From Oxalobacter sp. (GTDB taxonomy: Bacteria; Pseudomonadota; Gammaproteobacteria; Burkholderiales; Burkholderiaceae_D): a stretch of 64,000 nucleotides of DNA. This document shows, piece by piece, positions 22,981 to 35,089 of the stretch. Under the pieces are notes generated by a model. That model had not been told where the DNA came from. It did no database searches and saw nothing but the letters and a program-made list of their open reading frames with translations. The DNA lies in NCBI GenBank assembly GCA_016291665.1, contig JAEEYE010000006.1, positions 43,511 to 107,510 of the forward strand. The letters run 5' to 3'. The position numbers were made by a program, and so were the translations under genes. Positions within the stretch are counted from its first letter, which is position 1; each line of letters starts with the position of its first letter.

Positions 22981-25900
22981 TCAGGCTGCTTTTTCTTTCT
23001 TTTTCTTCTTGCGTGGTGTTTTGGAGGCAGCCTGCGGTTTTTCTGCTTCTTTTTGAGGGTTCAATAACCGGATGGTTGCCCTGATTTGTCCCACTTGGCT
23101 CTCCAAGTCAGGCATATTGGCCGTAATCCTGAGTTTTTCAGGGCCGTTAAATCGGATATGGCGGTTTTGTTGGATTAGTTCAATAATCCTGACAGCATCA
23201 ATCGGTGCATCTGGTTCAAATTGCAGTGTGAAAGCTTCGGTATGCGCGTCAATCTTGTTGATACCGATGGTTTTAGCCAAAATCCGCAGGCGGTGGGTGG
23301 CAATCAAAGCGCGGGCAGCATCAGGTAGTGCCCCAAAACGGTCAACCAATTCTTCCTGCAGGCTATTGATTTGTTCGTCGGTTTCGCTGCTGGCAAAGCG
23401 CTTGTAAAGCGACAATCGTTCATTGACGCCAGCACAGTAGTCTGTAGGCAGTAGCGCAGGCCTGTGCAGGTTGATTTCCGTAGTTGTCTTAAAGGGAGCG
23501 TCAAAGTCAGGTTCTTTGCCTTCGCGCATGGCCTTAACCGCTTCCATCAGCATGTCGGTATACATCTGGAAACCTACTTCAATCATTTCGCCAGACTGCT
23601 CTTCCCCTAACACTTCACCTGCGCCACGGATTTCCAAGTCGTGCATCGCCAGGAAGAATCCGCTGCCTAATTCTTCCATCTGGCGGATGGCGTCAAGGCG
23701 TCTTTGCGCCTGTTTGGTCAGGCTTTGGGTGTCGTGTACCAAGAGATAGGCATAAGCCTGGTGGTGTGACCTGCCGATGCGTCCGCGTAACTGGTGCAAT
23801 TGGGCGAGTCCAAACTTATCGGCACGGTGCATGATCATCGTATTGGCGTTTGGAACGTCAATGCCGGTTTCAATAATGGTGGTGCAAAGCAATATGTTGT
23901 AACGGTGCGCAACAAAGTCTTTCATCACGCGTTCCAGGTCGCGTTCATGCATCTGCCCATGGGCGATACCGATTTTTGCTTCGGGAATCAAGGCTTCGAG
24001 CATGGCCTTGCGGTTTTCAATGGTCTCAACTTCGTTGTGCAGGAAATAGACTTGGCCGCCGCGTTTGAGTTCACGCAAGCAAGCTTCTCGGATGACAGAG
24101 TCCTGTTCTGAACGGACAAACGTCTTGATGGCCAAGCGTTTCTGCGGCGCGGTTGCAATAATCGAAAAGTTTCGAAGGCCTTCTAATGCCATGCCCAGAG
24201 TCCTTGGAATGGGGGTTGCCGTTAACGTTAAGACGTCAACCTGCGAGCGGATGGCCTTTAAGGCTTCTTTTTGTCGGACACCGAAGCGGTGTTCTTCATC
24301 GATGATAATCAGTCCTAGGTTTTTGAAGGAGACGTCCTTGGACAAGAGTTTATGGGTACCGATGACGATGTCCACAGATCCTTCGGCAAGCCCTGCGATG
24401 GCGGCATTGACTTGTTTTTGTGTCCTGAATCGGGAGAGTTCGGCAATCCGGACCGGCCAATCGGCAAAACGGTTGCGGAATGTCTGGGCGTGTTGCTCGG
24501 CTAAAAGGGTGGTGGGTGCTAGGAGCGCTACCTGCTTGCCTCCCATGACAGCAATAAAGGCGGCCCGTAGTGCGACTTCTGTCTTACCAAAGCCCACATC
24601 GCCACAAATCAAACGATCCATTGGTTGGTCGGAGGCCATGTCCTTTAAGACTTCAGCAATGGCGGCTTCCTGATCGACTGTTTCTTCAAAACCAAATCCT
24701 TCAGCAAAGGCTTCATAGTCCCGCTGTGGGAAGGGGAAAGCAAAGCCTTTGCGCATCGAGCGTTTGGCATACAGATCCAAGAGTTCTGCTGCTGTGTCAT
24801 GGACTTTTTGGGCGGCTTTTTGCTTGGCTTTATCCCATTGGTCAGATCCCAAGGTATGGAGTGGGGCATCTTCAGGTGAAGCACCCGAGTACCGGGAGAT
24901 GACATGCAATTGGGCGACAGGTACATAAAGCTTCGCGTCACGGGCGTATTGCAGGTGCAGGAATTCTGTTTCGCCTTCACCCAAATCCATCGTGACTAAA
25001 CCGCGGTAGCGGCCGATGCCATGGTTGGCATGCACGACTGGATCGCCAATCTTGAGTTCCGAGAGGTCACGGACAACCGATTCAAGGTTAAAGTCTGAGC
25101 GTGTCTGTCTGCCTGTCCTGCGTTTACCTGAATAGGCGTAAAGCTCGGTTTCGGTGACGACGGCAAGGTCACCTAGGATATAACCTAGGGCAAAACCATT
25201 TTGTGCAGGGGACACACAAAACATAACCGGGTCATCAAAATGGACGAATTCGCTAAAGCTTGCACAAGGCGTGGTCTCAAGATGGAATTCGTTGAAAAGC
25301 TGTTGCATGGTTTCACGCCGGCCGGGAGACTCAGCGCAGATCAAGACACGTTTACCAGATTTTTCAATGTAGCGTTTAATGGCTGAAAGTGGGTCATCAG
25401 CCCTGCGGTTGACTGCCACATCGGGCAAGGGTGATGAGAGTTCAGACGGTTCATCCCCCTTCTGGAAAATCCAACGTCCAAAGGGTTTGGCGAGTGTGAA
25501 AAAATCTTCTTCCGTTAGAAATAAGGATTCTGGCGGCAGGATTGGACGTTCGCGGTCAGATTTTAGAAACGCATAGCGTGAGTTGGTGTCCGCCCAAAAG
25601 CGCTGGAATGATTCAGGGATATTGCCCACCATTGCAAAAATGGCGTTTTCGGGGATGTAGTCAAAAAGCGTAGCCGTTTCTTCAAAGAAAAGTGGCAGAT
25701 AATATTCAATCCCAGCAGAGGCAATGCCGTTTGCAATGTCACGGTAAATGACGGATACCGTAGGATCGCCTTCAATGCGTTCGCGCCAGCGCGTCCTAAA
25801 GCAGGTCCGTGAGGTTTCATCCATCGGGAATTCGTGGCCTGGTAGCATCCTGATTTCCCGTACGGGGAAAATCGAGCGTTGGGTGTCGACGTCAAAGGTC

Positions 25901-26499
25901 TTGATGGATTCGATGGTGTCGTCAAAGAGATCCAACCGATAGGGGAGCTTGGCACCCATCGGGAAAAGGTCAATCAAGCCACCACGGATTGCATATTCAC
26001 CCGGTGACATGACCTGGGAGACATGGTTGTAGCCGGCAATCGTCAGCTGTTGTCGGAAACGCTTCTCATCAATCGTGTCGCCCTGCTTGAAGAAGAAAGT
26101 ATGCGCAGCCAAAAAAGAGGGGGGCGCAATACGCAGCAAGGCTGTGGCGGTAGGTACTAAAAGGACGTCGCATTGGCCATTTGTTACCTCATACAGAGTA
26201 GCTAGACGTTGTGAGACGAGATCCTGGTGTGGGGAGAATGAATCGTAAGGTAAGGTTTCCCAGTCAGGCAGTAGATGGCATCGCAGTGGGGAATCGGTGT
26301 GCGAATCAAACCACGGGACTTCTTCCAGTAGCCTCCTAGCATCAGATGCAGACGCGGTAAAGACAACCAACATCTGGTTTTCTGCCTTAAGCACACGTGC
26401 GGCCTGCGCAAGCATCCAAGCGTCTGCCGATCCATGTAACTGTGGCAGGGCATAGCGTTGTCCTGGGCGAGGCAAGAGTTTTTTGAGGTTAAATGGCAT
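22981..26499 (-). CDS. mfd: transcription-repair coupling factor
   Basis: 1172 aa; ICGDVGFGKTEVALRAAF, IIDEEHRFGVRQKE, TATPIPRTLGMAL. Confidence 0.97.
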   Translation of the reverse strand: MPFNLKKLLPRPGQRYALPQLHGSADAWMLAQAARVLKAENQMLVVFTASASDARRLLEEVPWFDSHTDSPLRCHLLPDWETLPYDSFSPHQDLVSQRLATLYEVTNGQCDVLLVPTATALLRIAPPSFLAAHTFFFKQGDTIDEKRFRQQLTIAGYNHVSQVMSPGEYAIRGGLIDLFPMGAKLPYRLDLFDDTIESIKTFDVDTQRSIFPVREIRMLPGHEFPMDETSRTCFRTRWRERIEGDPTVSVIYRDIANGIASAGIEYYLPLFFEETATLFDYIPENAIFAMVGNIPESFQRFWADTNSRYAFLKSDRERPILPPESLFLTEEDFFTLAKPFGRWIFQKGDEPSELSSPLPDVAVNRRADDPLSAIKRYIEKSGKRVLICAESPGRRETMQQLFNEFHLETTPCASFSEFVHFDDPVMFCVSPAQNGFALGYILGDLAVVTETELYAYSGKRRTGRQTRSDFNLESVVRDLSELKIGDPVVHANHGIGRYRGLVTMDLGEGETEFLHLQYARDAKLYVPVAQLHVISRYSGASPEDAPLHTLGSDQWDKAKQKAAQKVHDTAAELLDLYAKRSMRKGFAFPFPQRDYEAFAEGFGFEETVDQEAAIAEVLKDMASDQPMDRLICGDVGFGKTEVALRAAFIAVMGGKQVALLAPTTLLAEQHAQTFRNRFADWPVRIAELSRFRTQKQVNAAIAGLAEGSVDIVIGTHKLLSKDVSFKNLGLIIIDEEHRFGVRQKEALKAIRSQVDVLTLTATPIPRTLGMALEGLRNFSIIATAPQKRLAIKTFVRSEQDSVIREACLRELKRGGQVYFLHNEVETIENRKAMLEALIPEAKIGIAHGQMHERDLERVMKDFVAHRYNILLCTTIIETGIDVPNANTMIMHRADKFGLAQLHQLRGRIGRSHHQAYAYLLVHDTQSLTKQAQRRLDAIRQMEELGSGFFLAMHDLEIRGAGEVLGEEQSGEMIEVGFQMYTDMLMEAVKAMREGKEPDFDAPFKTTTEINLHRPALLPTDYCAGVNERLSLYKRFASSETDEQINSLQEELVDRFGALPDAARALIATHRLRILAKTIGINKIDAHTEAFTLQFEPDAPIDAVRIIELIQQNRHIRFNGPEKLRITANMPDLESQVGQIRATIRLLNPQKEAEKPQAASKTPRKKKKKEKAA

Positions 26500-26622
26500 A
26501 CTGCGATGTTGGGTTTATCTGTTTAATTCTATCTTGACGCATAATATGAAACTCACCATTATAAATGGATAGCGCCTATCATGGCGTTTCATTGGTATGG
26601 GCATTTGTTTTTGGGGGACATG

Positions 26623-27117
26623 ATGGCAGGGCATCCGTTTGCAATCAGGATAGGCCAGGGCTACGATTGCCATCGGTTGGTGGCAGGTCGTGACCTGATT
26701 TTAGGCGGTGTCAACGTGCCGCATGAAAAAGGACTGTTGGGACACTCGGACGCGGATGCACTTTTGCACGCCATCATTGATGCGCTTTTAGGTGCCGCAG
26801 GGCTTAAAGACATTGGCACGTATTTCCCTGACTCAGACCCCAAATACCAGGGGGTCAGTTCGCTGCAGCTTTTAGGTGAGACGCTTGAAATGATTACCTC
26901 TGAAGGGTATACGGTTGGCAATGTTGATGCGACGGTGATTGCCCAACGTCCCAAGCTGGCACCTTATATCGACCAGATGAAGTGCAATATTGCTGAATAT
27001 CTGGATATCGATGTTAGTCAGGTTGGGCTTAAGGCCAAGACCAATGAGGGTATGGGAGCCTTAGGCCGGCAAGAGGGCATTGCGGTTTTTGCCGTTGCCC
27101 TCTTGGTGAAAGCATAG
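26623..27117 (+). CDS. ispF: 2-C-methyl-D-erythritol 2,4-cyclodiphosphate synthase (start [17 protein letters not shown])
   Basis: [39 protein letters not shown]. Confidence 0.95.
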   Translation: MAGHPFAIRIGQGYDCHRLVAGRDLILGGVNVPHEKGLLGHSDADALLHAIIDALLGAAGLKDIGTYFPDSDPKYQGVSSLQLLGETLEMITSEGYTVGNVDATVIAQRPKLAPYIDQMKCNIAEYLDIDVSQVGLKAKTNEGMGALGRQEGIAVFAVALLVKA

Positions 27118-27124
27118 TAGCCAA

Positions 27125-27781
27125 TCAGCGGCGGAAAACGTCTGCGCCTTTTGGAATGGCGAAGCGGAAGGCGCCTGCGTTAACCGGTGGATTTTTCTTG
27201 AAACCTGTAAAATTGACGACCGTTTTATTCCCCATGGCGTCGTAGAGTTCCATCGCACGTGGCATGCCGTTCTGCATCCCGATATTGATCCGGGAAAATT
27301 GCGTGTCGCGAAGACGGGGTACGGCTTCAACCCATTCGCAACCGTCATTTGGACCCAAGTCGCGCAGTTTAAAGTTCCTCTCAAGGTTGTTGCTTCCGAA
27401 CAGGATTGCTGCTGGGCTTGATCCCAAGGCGGCGCCCAGCCGCTTGATGGTGACCTGGTTTAGGTCCTTATCGTAAATATAAAGGCTGACTCCATCAGAC
27501 TGTAAGGTCTGTACGTAGGGGCTGTGGTACTTCCAGATGAATTTACCTGGACGCGAGAAAACAAAACTGCCTGAGGAGGTTTTGGTAGCGTGGCCTGAAC
27601 GGATCAAGGTCTGTGTGAAGGTACCGCTGGCAGAACGAGCTGTGGAAGAAAAGCCCTTCAATTGCCCAATCGATGAGGCGCTTGCCCAAAGCGGCGCAAC
27701 CAGTAGCAGGCAGATGGCAATCAGTTTTGAGAAAAGTTTCATAGTCGTTTCACTTTCTGTTCTTATTTGGCAGTGCGTCAT
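27125..27781 (-). CDS. lolA: outer-membrane lipoprotein carrier protein
   Basis: Signal peptide; ASGTFTQT...[17 protein letters not shown]; paired with ftsK. Confidence 0.92.
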   Translation of the reverse strand: MTHCQIRTESETTMKLFSKLIAICLLLVAPLWASASSIGQLKGFSSTARSASGTFTQTLIRSGHATKTSSGSFVFSRPGKFIWKYHSPYVQTLQSDGVSLYIYDKDLNQVTIKRLGAALGSSPAAILFGSNNLERNFKLRDLGPNDGCEWVEAVPRLRDTQFSRINIGMQNGMPRAMELYDAMGNKTVVNFTGFKKNPPVNAGAFRFAIPKGADVFRR

Positions 27782-30486
27782 TGTTCATCCGGTTGGGTCG
27801 GGACAATCACGTCGCGCGTGCCGTTGCTCTTCATTGGTGAGACAAGGCCGGAGCGTTCCATTTGTTCCAAAAGCCTTGCTGCGCGGTTATAGCCGATGCG
27901 CAAGTGGCGCTGAACCATAGAAATCGATGCTTTTTTGTTCTTCAAGACAATGGCGACGGCTTCGTCATATTTCTCATCGGACTCCATATCATCCGTGCCG
28001 TAGCCATCTCCGTCTTCATTACCGTCTTCGTCGGAGTTGCCATTGACGAGGTTGTCAATATAGTCAGGTTCACCCTGTTCTTTTAGGAAGGCGACAACGC
28101 GGGTGACTTCCTCATCAGAGACAAAAGCCCCATGCACACGCCTTGGCAGGCCAACACCTGGCGGCATAAACAGCATGTCGCCAAGTCCCAGCAGTGTTTC
28201 AGCACCAGTCTGATCCAAAATCGTGCGTGAATCCACTTTACTGCTGACCTGGAAAGCGATGCGTGTTGGGACATTGGCCTTAATGAGGCCGGTAATGACA
28301 TCAACCGATGGGCGCTGGGTAGCCAAGATCAGGTGGATGCCTGCGGCACGGGCTTTCTGAGCGATACGGGCAATCGATTGTTCAATCTTTTTACCGACTG
28401 TCATCATCAGGTCAGAGTATTCGTCAATGATGATGACAATCTGTGGCAGTTTTTCCAAGGGTTCAGGTGCCTCTGGCGTCAGGCTAAATGGGTTGCCTAC
28501 CTTTTCACCGCGTTCTGCGGCATCTTCAATCTTCTTGTTGTAGCCGGCCAAGTTCCTGACGCCTAGCTTCGACATCAAGAGGTAGCGTTTTTCCATTTCA
28601 GACACGGCCCAGTTCAAGGCATGGTCTGCTTTTTTCATGTCGATGATGACGGGTGTCAACAGGTGTGGGATGTCCTGATAGATAGACAGTTCCAGCATCT
28701 TAGGGTCAATCAGGATCAAGCGGACTTGGTCTGGTGTTGACTTGTAAAGGAGCGAGAGGATTGTCGCATTGATGCCAACTGATTTACCAGAGCCCGTTGT
28801 CCCAGCAATCAAGAGGTGCGGCATCCGCGCCAAGTCAGCCACAACGGGTTTACCCGTGATGTCTTTACCTAGGGCAACGGTTAAATTAGATTTTGCGTTG
28901 TTGTATTCATCTGAATTCAGTATTTCAGACAGATGAACAATTTGGCGTTTGGGGTTTGGCAGTTCCAAGGCCATATATGTTTTGCCAGGAATGTTTTCAA
29001 CTACGCGGATGGAGGCCAGTGAGAGTGAACGAGCCAAGTCACGGGATAAATTGACGATGGCTGAACCCTTCACACCGACAGCCGGTTCGATTTCATAACA
29101 GGTGACGACAGGTCCTGGGTAAGCCGAGACGACACGTACTTTGACTCCAAAGTCAGCTAACTTCCTTTCAATCAAGCGGCTCGTGTAGTCGAGTGCCTCT
29201 GGGCTTGTTGTTGGTTCCTGCTGGGTACTGGCTGGATCCAAGAGCATCAAGGGTGGCAACGTTGGCGTCGTATGGTGGTATACCGGATGGACGGGGGCAG
29301 TTGCTGGTGCCAGGCCAGATTGTGTTGTTTCTTCTAAAACGGGTTCCAAAACAGGGGCTGCTACCTGTGTTGATGCCAATGGTTTTCCAATATTGTCTTC
29401 AGCGTCAAAAGGCTCTTCCTCCAGTTCGGGTGGCGGTGCCACATCTGGGGACTGGTTTTGGAGGGGTTTTTCATCAAGGATTGGTTCATCAAAAGAGCCC
29501 AGTACAGGTTCTGTTGGCCCTGTTGATGCGGCTTCCTGAGATAATGGGACGGTATCCATTGGTTCAGGATTGGTTGCTGTCGCCAAGGGAGTCGGTTCAA
29601 CGGGTATGTTGGCAACAGATGTCATCGCAGTTGGTGCGCCTGCCAGTGTGGAGACGATGGCTGCATCTGTGCCAGCGCCTGGGGTTGGTGTTTCATTGGT
29701 TGGTACAGGTGGTGTGGCAGTAGAAGTCTGCGTTTCGTCTTTATCAGGCTGGGTATCAGTTTTTGCAATGGCGCCAGCCTCTTTGGGTGCTGCGGTATCT
29801 GTGGTCGCCTCGATGTTGTCTGCTTTAGCATCTTCGGCACGCTGGCGTTTGAAAAAGAGGAAAGGCCATTCAGCAATCGCACCAATGATTTCAATGATAC
29901 TTATCCAAGACTTTTGTACAGCAAGGCTAAAACCAATGAAAGCAATCACGCCTAAAAGCGCGGTGCCGCAGGTAAAGCCAAGGTAATATTGTGTGAGTTG
30001 TCCGATGACGTCACCGATCAATCCGCCTGGCACGCCAGGTAATTGTGCATCTGTGCGGTACATGCGCAGGTATTCGATACCGGAGCTGGAAACAATCAGC
30101 AGGATGAAGCCCACTATTGCACCAAGTTGTCGTAGGAGCCCTTTGTCAGGCAGTTCTTGGTTGCGCAAAATTGCGGCAATGCGACGGAAGCCTGTCCAAA
30201 GGCCTTTTAAAAGCGGGACGGCAAGCCACCACGCAGATAGGCCAAAGACAAAAAGCAAGAGATCGGAAATCCAAGCGCCGGTTTTGCCGCCCAAATTGGC
30301 AATTGTCTCTGCCGGACTTGCATGCGACCAGCCTGGATCATTACGGTTGAACGTGATGAAAATCAGGAAAAAGTAGCAAGTTGCTGCGGCCAGGACAAGC
30401 CAGATGATTTCGTTTTTAAGTAAGTTAAGCGAAAATCCAGCGGATTCGTCTTGTGGAGAACCAGTCTCTTTTGTTGGGGTTGTCAT
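27778..30486 (-). CDS. ftsK: DNA translocase FtsK (start MTTPTKETG preferred)
   Basis: [21 protein letters not shown]-terminal gamma winged helix; Pro/Thr-rich linker. Confidence 0.95.
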   Translation of the reverse strand: MTTPTKETGSPQDESAGFSLNLLKNEIIWLVLAAATCYFFLIFITFNRNDPGWSHASPAETIANLGGKTGAWISDLLLFVFGLSAWWLAVPLLKGLWTGFRRIAAILRNQELPDKGLLRQLGAIVGFILLIVSSSGIEYLRMYRTDAQLPGVPGGLIGDVIGQLTQYYLGFTCGTALLGVIAFIGFSLAVQKSWISIIEIIGAIAEWPFLFFKRQRAEDAKADNIEATTDTAAPKEAGAIAKTDTQPDKDETQTSTATPPVPTNETPTPGAGTDAAIVSTLAGAPTAMTSVANIPVEPTPLATATNPEPMDTVPLSQEAASTGPTEPVLGSFDEPILDEKPLQNQSPDVAPPPELEEEPFDAEDNIGKPLASTQVAAPVLEPVLEETTQSGLAPATAPVHPVYHHTTPTLPPLMLLDPASTQQEPTTSPEALDYTSRLIERKLADFGVKVRVVSAYPGPVVTCYEIEPAVGVKGSAIVNLSRDLARSLSLASIRVVENIPGKTYMALELPNPKRQIVHLSEILNSDEYNNAKSNLTVALGKDITGKPVVADLARMPHLLIAGTTGSGKSVGINATILSLLYKSTPDQVRLILIDPKMLELSIYQDIPHLLTPVIIDMKKADHALNWAVSEMEKRYLLMSKLGVRNLAGYNKKIEDAAERGEKVGNPFSLTPEAPEPLEKLPQIVIIIDEYSDLMMTVGKKIEQSIARIAQKARAAGIHLILATQRPSVDVITGLIKANVPTRIAFQVSSKVDSRTILDQTGAETLLGLGDMLFMPPGVGLPRRVHGAFVSDEEVTRVVAFLKEQGEPDYIDNLVNGNSDEDGNEDGDGYGTDDMESDEKYDEAVAIVLKNKKASISMVQRHLRIGYNRAARLLEQMERSGLVSPMKSNGTRDVIVPTQPDEQ

Positions 30487-30632
30487 GGCTTTGTAGTCTA
30501 CCTTCCCACTGCAAAAATCCAATCCTGTAATAATACCAGTAAAGCTTGGTTCCAACCATAGGGGGAAACCTGCTTTAGCTCTACAAAACCCGATTGGGGT
30601 GATGTTTGCCGGTAAGTGGCATGGGAGTGTTA

Positions 30633-30665
30633 ATGGGCAGTGTCCGGTTTGTCGCCGGCCACTGC
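30633..30665 (-). terminator. Strong hairpin downstream of the VWA gene
   Basis: gggcagtgtccgg...ccggccactgccc, 13-bp stem with one mismatch. Confidence 0.5.
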
Positions 30666-30678
30666 CCACCTGATTTTA

Positions 30679-31431
30679 TCAGTCTGCTTTTTCGACTTTG
30701 CTCTTCCAGGTACGCTCTTCTTCTGGAACGGCCATAGCGGCTTCTTCCATCATGGTACCGACAGCTTCGTAGTTGGCTTTAACCCCTGTGCCGGTGTTCT
30801 TATATTTCACAGCATTCGAGGATTTGATGCCGATGCTGCCAGCTTCAGCAGCGGCGTCGATGTTGGCACCTAAGAAGATGAATTCCCAGCCATGCTTTTC
30901 CTGCAGGTCTGAGATAATTTTCTTCACATCGTCGCGTTTGTATTCCTTACTGGCGTTTTCCATACCGTCGGTAATCAAGACGACGATAACCTTGTTGTTC
31001 TTGGCATTGACGCCTTGGGTGGATTTCATCCGGTTTAAGGTATTACCGGTTGCGTCCAACAGTGCCGTCATATTCTGAGGGGCATATTCTGCGTTCGTGA
31101 GCGCAGGGACTTCGGCAATGGGTTTGCGGTTGTATAGCGTCTTTTCTTCATTGTTGAAAAGTACGGTAGTTACTGAAACCGGGATACCTGCTTTACGCTG
31201 TTTGTCAACCATGGCATTGTAGCCACCGATTGTATCGGAGGTCAGACTGTGCATACTGCCGGATTGATCTAGGATCATGACCAAATCAATATGTTTTGGC
31301 TTTTTGACTTTCTTGACTTTGGCAGGGGGTGTCTGCGGATCGGCTGTTTTCTTTTCATCAGCAAAACTGTTGCTGGCTAAGGCGGTCAAACCGAGTGCCA
31401 TGAAAAGGCATGTAAGGGCTCTTTTAATCAT
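30679..31431 (-). CDS. secreted von Willebrand factor type A domain protein
   Basis: Signal peptide; MIDAS-like DQSGSMHS; VVLITDGMENAS. Confidence 0.88.
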   Translation of the reverse strand: MIKRALTCLFMALGLTALASNSFADEKKTADPQTPPAKVKKVKKPKHIDLVMILDQSGSMHSLTSDTIGGYNAMVDKQRKAGIPVSVTTVLFNNEEKTLYNRKPIAEVPALTNAEYAPQNMTALLDATGNTLNRMKSTQGVNAKNNKVIVVLITDGMENASKEYKRDDVKKIISDLQEKHGWEFIFLGANIDAAAEAGSIGIKSSNAVKYKNTGTGVKANYEAVGTMMEEAAMAVPEEERTWKSKVEKAD

Positions 31432-31681
31432 GTTAAAGGTTCCTTCCCAGTTGGTTTTTCGTAGGACGTTGGCGTATTGCCAACCGCTTGAAGTCATTCA
31501 AAGTATCCATATAATAGGAAACCCCTGCGGCATAGGGCAATGGCGTCAGTTAAGAGATTGCCACAATGCTGAGCAACAAGGTAGATGCTATCTGTAAAAC
31601 TTTGTAAGAAGAAGGATGCAACTCGTGGGGGTCTTGTCTTTCGATGGGCTTGCTATGTGGTAATAAGCTTGGGATACTGTG

Positions 31682-32335
31682 ATGAAAGCTTCAATGGTGA
31701 AAGTGGCTGATTTTAAGGCTCTGAAAAAAGCAGTTGCTAAAGCCAATGCCAAACGGGAAAAGGAAGCGCGTGAAAAGGCAGCAGCCAAACGGCAGGCCTT
31801 ATCTGACCGGGAACTTTTCTTAAAAGGCATCGGCGAAGGGGTGGTGCGTCTTGATGCCTCTGACCGGGTGCAGACAGCGGTGGAACGTCCGAAACCTATC
31901 CCGATGCAACGTCTTGCCGATGAAAAGAAAGTGCTGGACGAGTCTCTTTCTGATGAGTTTAGTATCGAAAATATGCTGGACACTGATGACCAGCTTAGTT
32001 TCCACCGTGAAGGGCTCAGCATTGATATTGTGAAAAAGCTACGCCGTGGCCATTGGGTCATCCAGGATGACTTAGACCTTCATGGGATGCGGCGGGATGA
32101 AGCGCGTGAGATGGTTGTACAGTTCCTTAAAATGGCGGAAGTCAGGGGAATCCGTTGTGTGCGCATTGTCCATGGAAAAGGGTTGGGATCTATCAACAAT
32201 GAACCAATCCTCAAAAAACTTGTTTTCAAATGGTTGGTGCAGCGCTCGGATGTAATGGCTTTCTGTCAGGCCAAGCCTGTAGATGGGGGCAGTGGCGCCG
32301 TTGTGGTGCTCTTAAAGGGGCGTACCAAACCCTGA
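31682..32335 (+). CDS. Smr-domain protein
   Basis: DDLDLHGMRRDEAREMVVQFLKMAEVRGIRCVRIVHGKGLGS. Confidence 0.9.
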   Translation: MKASMVKVADFKALKKAVAKANAKREKEAREKAAAKRQALSDRELFLKGIGEGVVRLDASDRVQTAVERPKPIPMQRLADEKKVLDESLSDEFSIENMLDTDDQLSFHREGLSIDIVKKLRRGHWVIQDDLDLHGMRRDEAREMVVQFLKMAEVRGIRCVRIVHGKGLGSINNEPILKKLVFKWLVQRSDVMAFCQAKPVDGGSGAVVVLLKGRTKP

Positions 32336-32408
32336 ATTGGATCAGCCGCGAGCTGGCTGGATTTGGTAAACTTACATTTTTGCGTTTTCCCTGTAAAAAG
32401 AGGTTTTC

Positions 32409-32873
32409 ATGTCAGTTTCGATGAATAAGTGTTGGTTAGTGGTTTTGTTGGCAGCATCGGCGGCTTTTGCCGTAACGGGGTGTTCATCCAGTAAGGAAGC
32501 GGTGGCGGAACTGACGAAGAAAGCTGAAAAAGGGGATGCTGAGTCGATGGTCAAGTTAGCAGACCTCTATTGCCGCGGCAGTTTCGGATTGAATGCCGAC
32601 GACCAGATCTGTGGCATGTGGATGCGCCGTGCCGCCGAACAGGGACACAAGGATGCCCAGTACCACTTAGGCCGTATGTTTGAAGAAGGTATTGGTATGC
32701 GCCGTGATGATGCCCAAGCGTACGCTTGGTACAGCATCGCTTTTGCCAATGGGTATCAGATGGCAGGAGACAAAGCGAAGAAGATTGCCGGGAAACTGTC
32801 GCCAAAACAGCGCGAAGAAGCTGACCGCATCATTGAAGCCAATAAGGCCTTGGCTTCTGTCCAGAAACAGTAG
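32409..32873 (+). CDS. Sel1-repeat lipoprotein
   Basis: Lipobox-like VTGC; AAEQGHKDAQYHLGRMFEEGIGMRRDDAQAYAWY. Confidence 0.85.
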   Translation: MSVSMNKCWLVVLLAASAAFAVTGCSSSKEAVAELTKKAEKGDAESMVKLADLYCRGSFGLNADDQICGMWMRRAAEQGHKDAQYHLGRMFEEGIGMRRDDAQAYAWYSIAFANGYQMAGDKAKKIAGKLSPKQREEADRIIEANKALASVQKQ

Positions 32874-32896
32874 GCGCGCTGTTAATTAAACGGGTA

Positions 32897-33259
<363 letters not shown>

Positions 33260-33287
33260 TCAATCTCTTTATTCTAATCCAAAGCGC

Positions 33288-34907
33288 TTAACCTCGGAAT
33301 TTTGATGTGACGGGGTAGTGCCATTCTGAGCCAAAACCGCGTGATGTTAGCGTCATTCCGACAGGTGCTTGGATACGCTTGTATTCACTGCGTCGGATCA
33401 TGGTAATGACACGGTCAACTTCTTCTGCGGGGAAGCCTTTGGCGACAATGGCTTCAGGCGTCATACGTTCTTCCACGAATTCACGGATAATGAGATCAAG
33501 TACTTCATAAGGCGGCAGCGAATCTTGGTCGCGTTGGCCGGGTTTGAGTTCTGCCGATGGTGCGCGGGTTAAGATACGTTCTGGGATGATGTCTGATAAT
33601 CCGTTGCGGAATCGGCACAGTCGGTAGACCAAGGTTTTGTAGATGTCACGGATGACGGCAAAGCCACCTGCCATATCCCCGTAGAGGGTACAGTAACCAA
33701 CGGCCGTTTCACTCTTATTTCCTGTTGTTAACACCAGGTATCCCGTTTTGTTGGAGATGGCCATCAACAACGTGCCGCGTGTCCTAGCCTGCAGGTTTTC
33801 TTCTGTCACATCTTCAGGTAGTCCAGTAAAGACGCCTTCCAAGGTTTGCTTGAATGCGTCAAAACACGGTGTTATCGGCAGGATGTCGTATCTGATGCCC
33901 AAGGTTTGAGCCATCTGTTGGGCATCGGAGTTTGACATGTCGCTGGTGTATTGCGAAGGCATCATGACGACCCGGACTTTGTCAGCGCCTAATGCATCGT
34001 AGGCAATCGCTAGAACTAGTGCCGAGTCAACACCGCCTGAAAGACCCAAGACAGCACCGGGGAAACCGTTTTTTCTAACGTAGTCTTTAACGCCTAAGAC
34101 AAGGGCGAAGTAGGTTGCTGCTTCCAAGGTCAATGGTAATTCGATACGTGCATCCAACAGCTTGCCTTTGTCACACGTTACGATGGAAAAATCTTCCTCA
34201 GCGTGCTTTAAGCGTGCACGGATGGTTCCTTGGTTATCCATGGCGAATGCGTTGCCGGTGAAGACGAACTCATCCTGGCCACCCACAGTGTTGGTGTAGA
34301 GCGTTGCCATGCCCAATGGTACGATGGTGTCTGCAACGTTTTTTTCGCGGTGCCTGATGGCGTCGATGCTAAAGGGGGTACTGTCAACACATAAAATAAC
34401 GTCAGCGCCCTCTTTTTGGGCTGCACTAGCTGGTGAACCCAGTGCGATATCGTCGCCCATTATGACGCCAAAACATGTGCCTTTGACGGTGAATACCAAG
34501 GGCGTCATACCACCTGAAGCAAAATAATACGTTTGGTCAGATACGCCATTGTTTGGCTGTGCCTGTTTGCAATAGGTCCCCAGCGTTTTGCCTTCGTAAA
34601 AGACGGTGCAGGCGTTATAGCCGATACCATCTTCATCCTGTTTGGGGTGGCCGACCAAGACGTGGAGCCCTTTGTATTTTTTGAGTGACTTTTTCAGATG
34701 GGTCAATGCATTTTCGACGGCTTCATGGAAGTTGTCTTGGAAAAGCAGGTCCATCGGTGAATTGCCGGTGAGAGACAGTTCTGGTGTAATCAGAATGTCT
34801 GCGCCCATGTCGGCGGCTTTCTTTGCGGCATCGAGGATGGCTTGGTTGTTTGTATCAAAGTCACCAACGGTACTATTGATCTGGGCAATCGCAACCTTAA
34901 CTGGCAT
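33288..34907 (-). CDS. nadE: glutamine-dependent NAD+ synthetase
   Basis: N-terminal nitrilase domain; [15 protein letters not shown]. Confidence 0.95.
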   Translation of the reverse strand: MPVKVAIAQINSTVGDFDTNNQAILDAAKKAADMGADILITPELSLTGNSPMDLLFQDNFHEAVENALTHLKKSLKKYKGLHVLVGHPKQDEDGIGYNACTVFYEGKTLGTYCKQAQPNNGVSDQTYYFASGGMTPLVFTVKGTCFGVIMGDDIALGSPASAAQKEGADVILCVDSTPFSIDAIRHREKNVADTIVPLGMATLYTNTVGGQDEFVFTGNAFAMDNQGTIRARLKHAEEDFSIVTCDKGKLLDARIELPLTLEAATYFALVLGVKDYVRKNGFPGAVLGLSGGVDSALVLAIAYDALGADKVRVVMMPSQYTSDMSNSDAQQMAQTLGIRYDILPITPCFDAFKQTLEGVFTGLPEDVTEENLQARTRGTLLMAISNKTGYLVLTTGNKSETAVGYCTLYGDMAGGFAVIRDIYKTLVYRLCRFRNGLSDIIPERILTRAPSAELKPGQRDQDSLPPYEVLDLIIREFVEERMTPEAIVAKGFPAEEVDRVITMIRRSEYKRIQAPVGMTLTSRGFGSEWHYPVTSKFRG

Positions 34908-35089
34908 AGTACTTTCCTTAACGGGTTATGGGATGCCTTGGCTATTGATGCAGGCTGAAAATGTCATTCTAACCGTTATTTGCCGTATGAGTGTTTTCGC
35001 AGACTGAAAAATCGCGCGTAATGCGGGCATTGCAGTTCAAATGTCGGCTATACTTATTTATTCGACTTTTTTAAGATTAGGTGTTCCCT

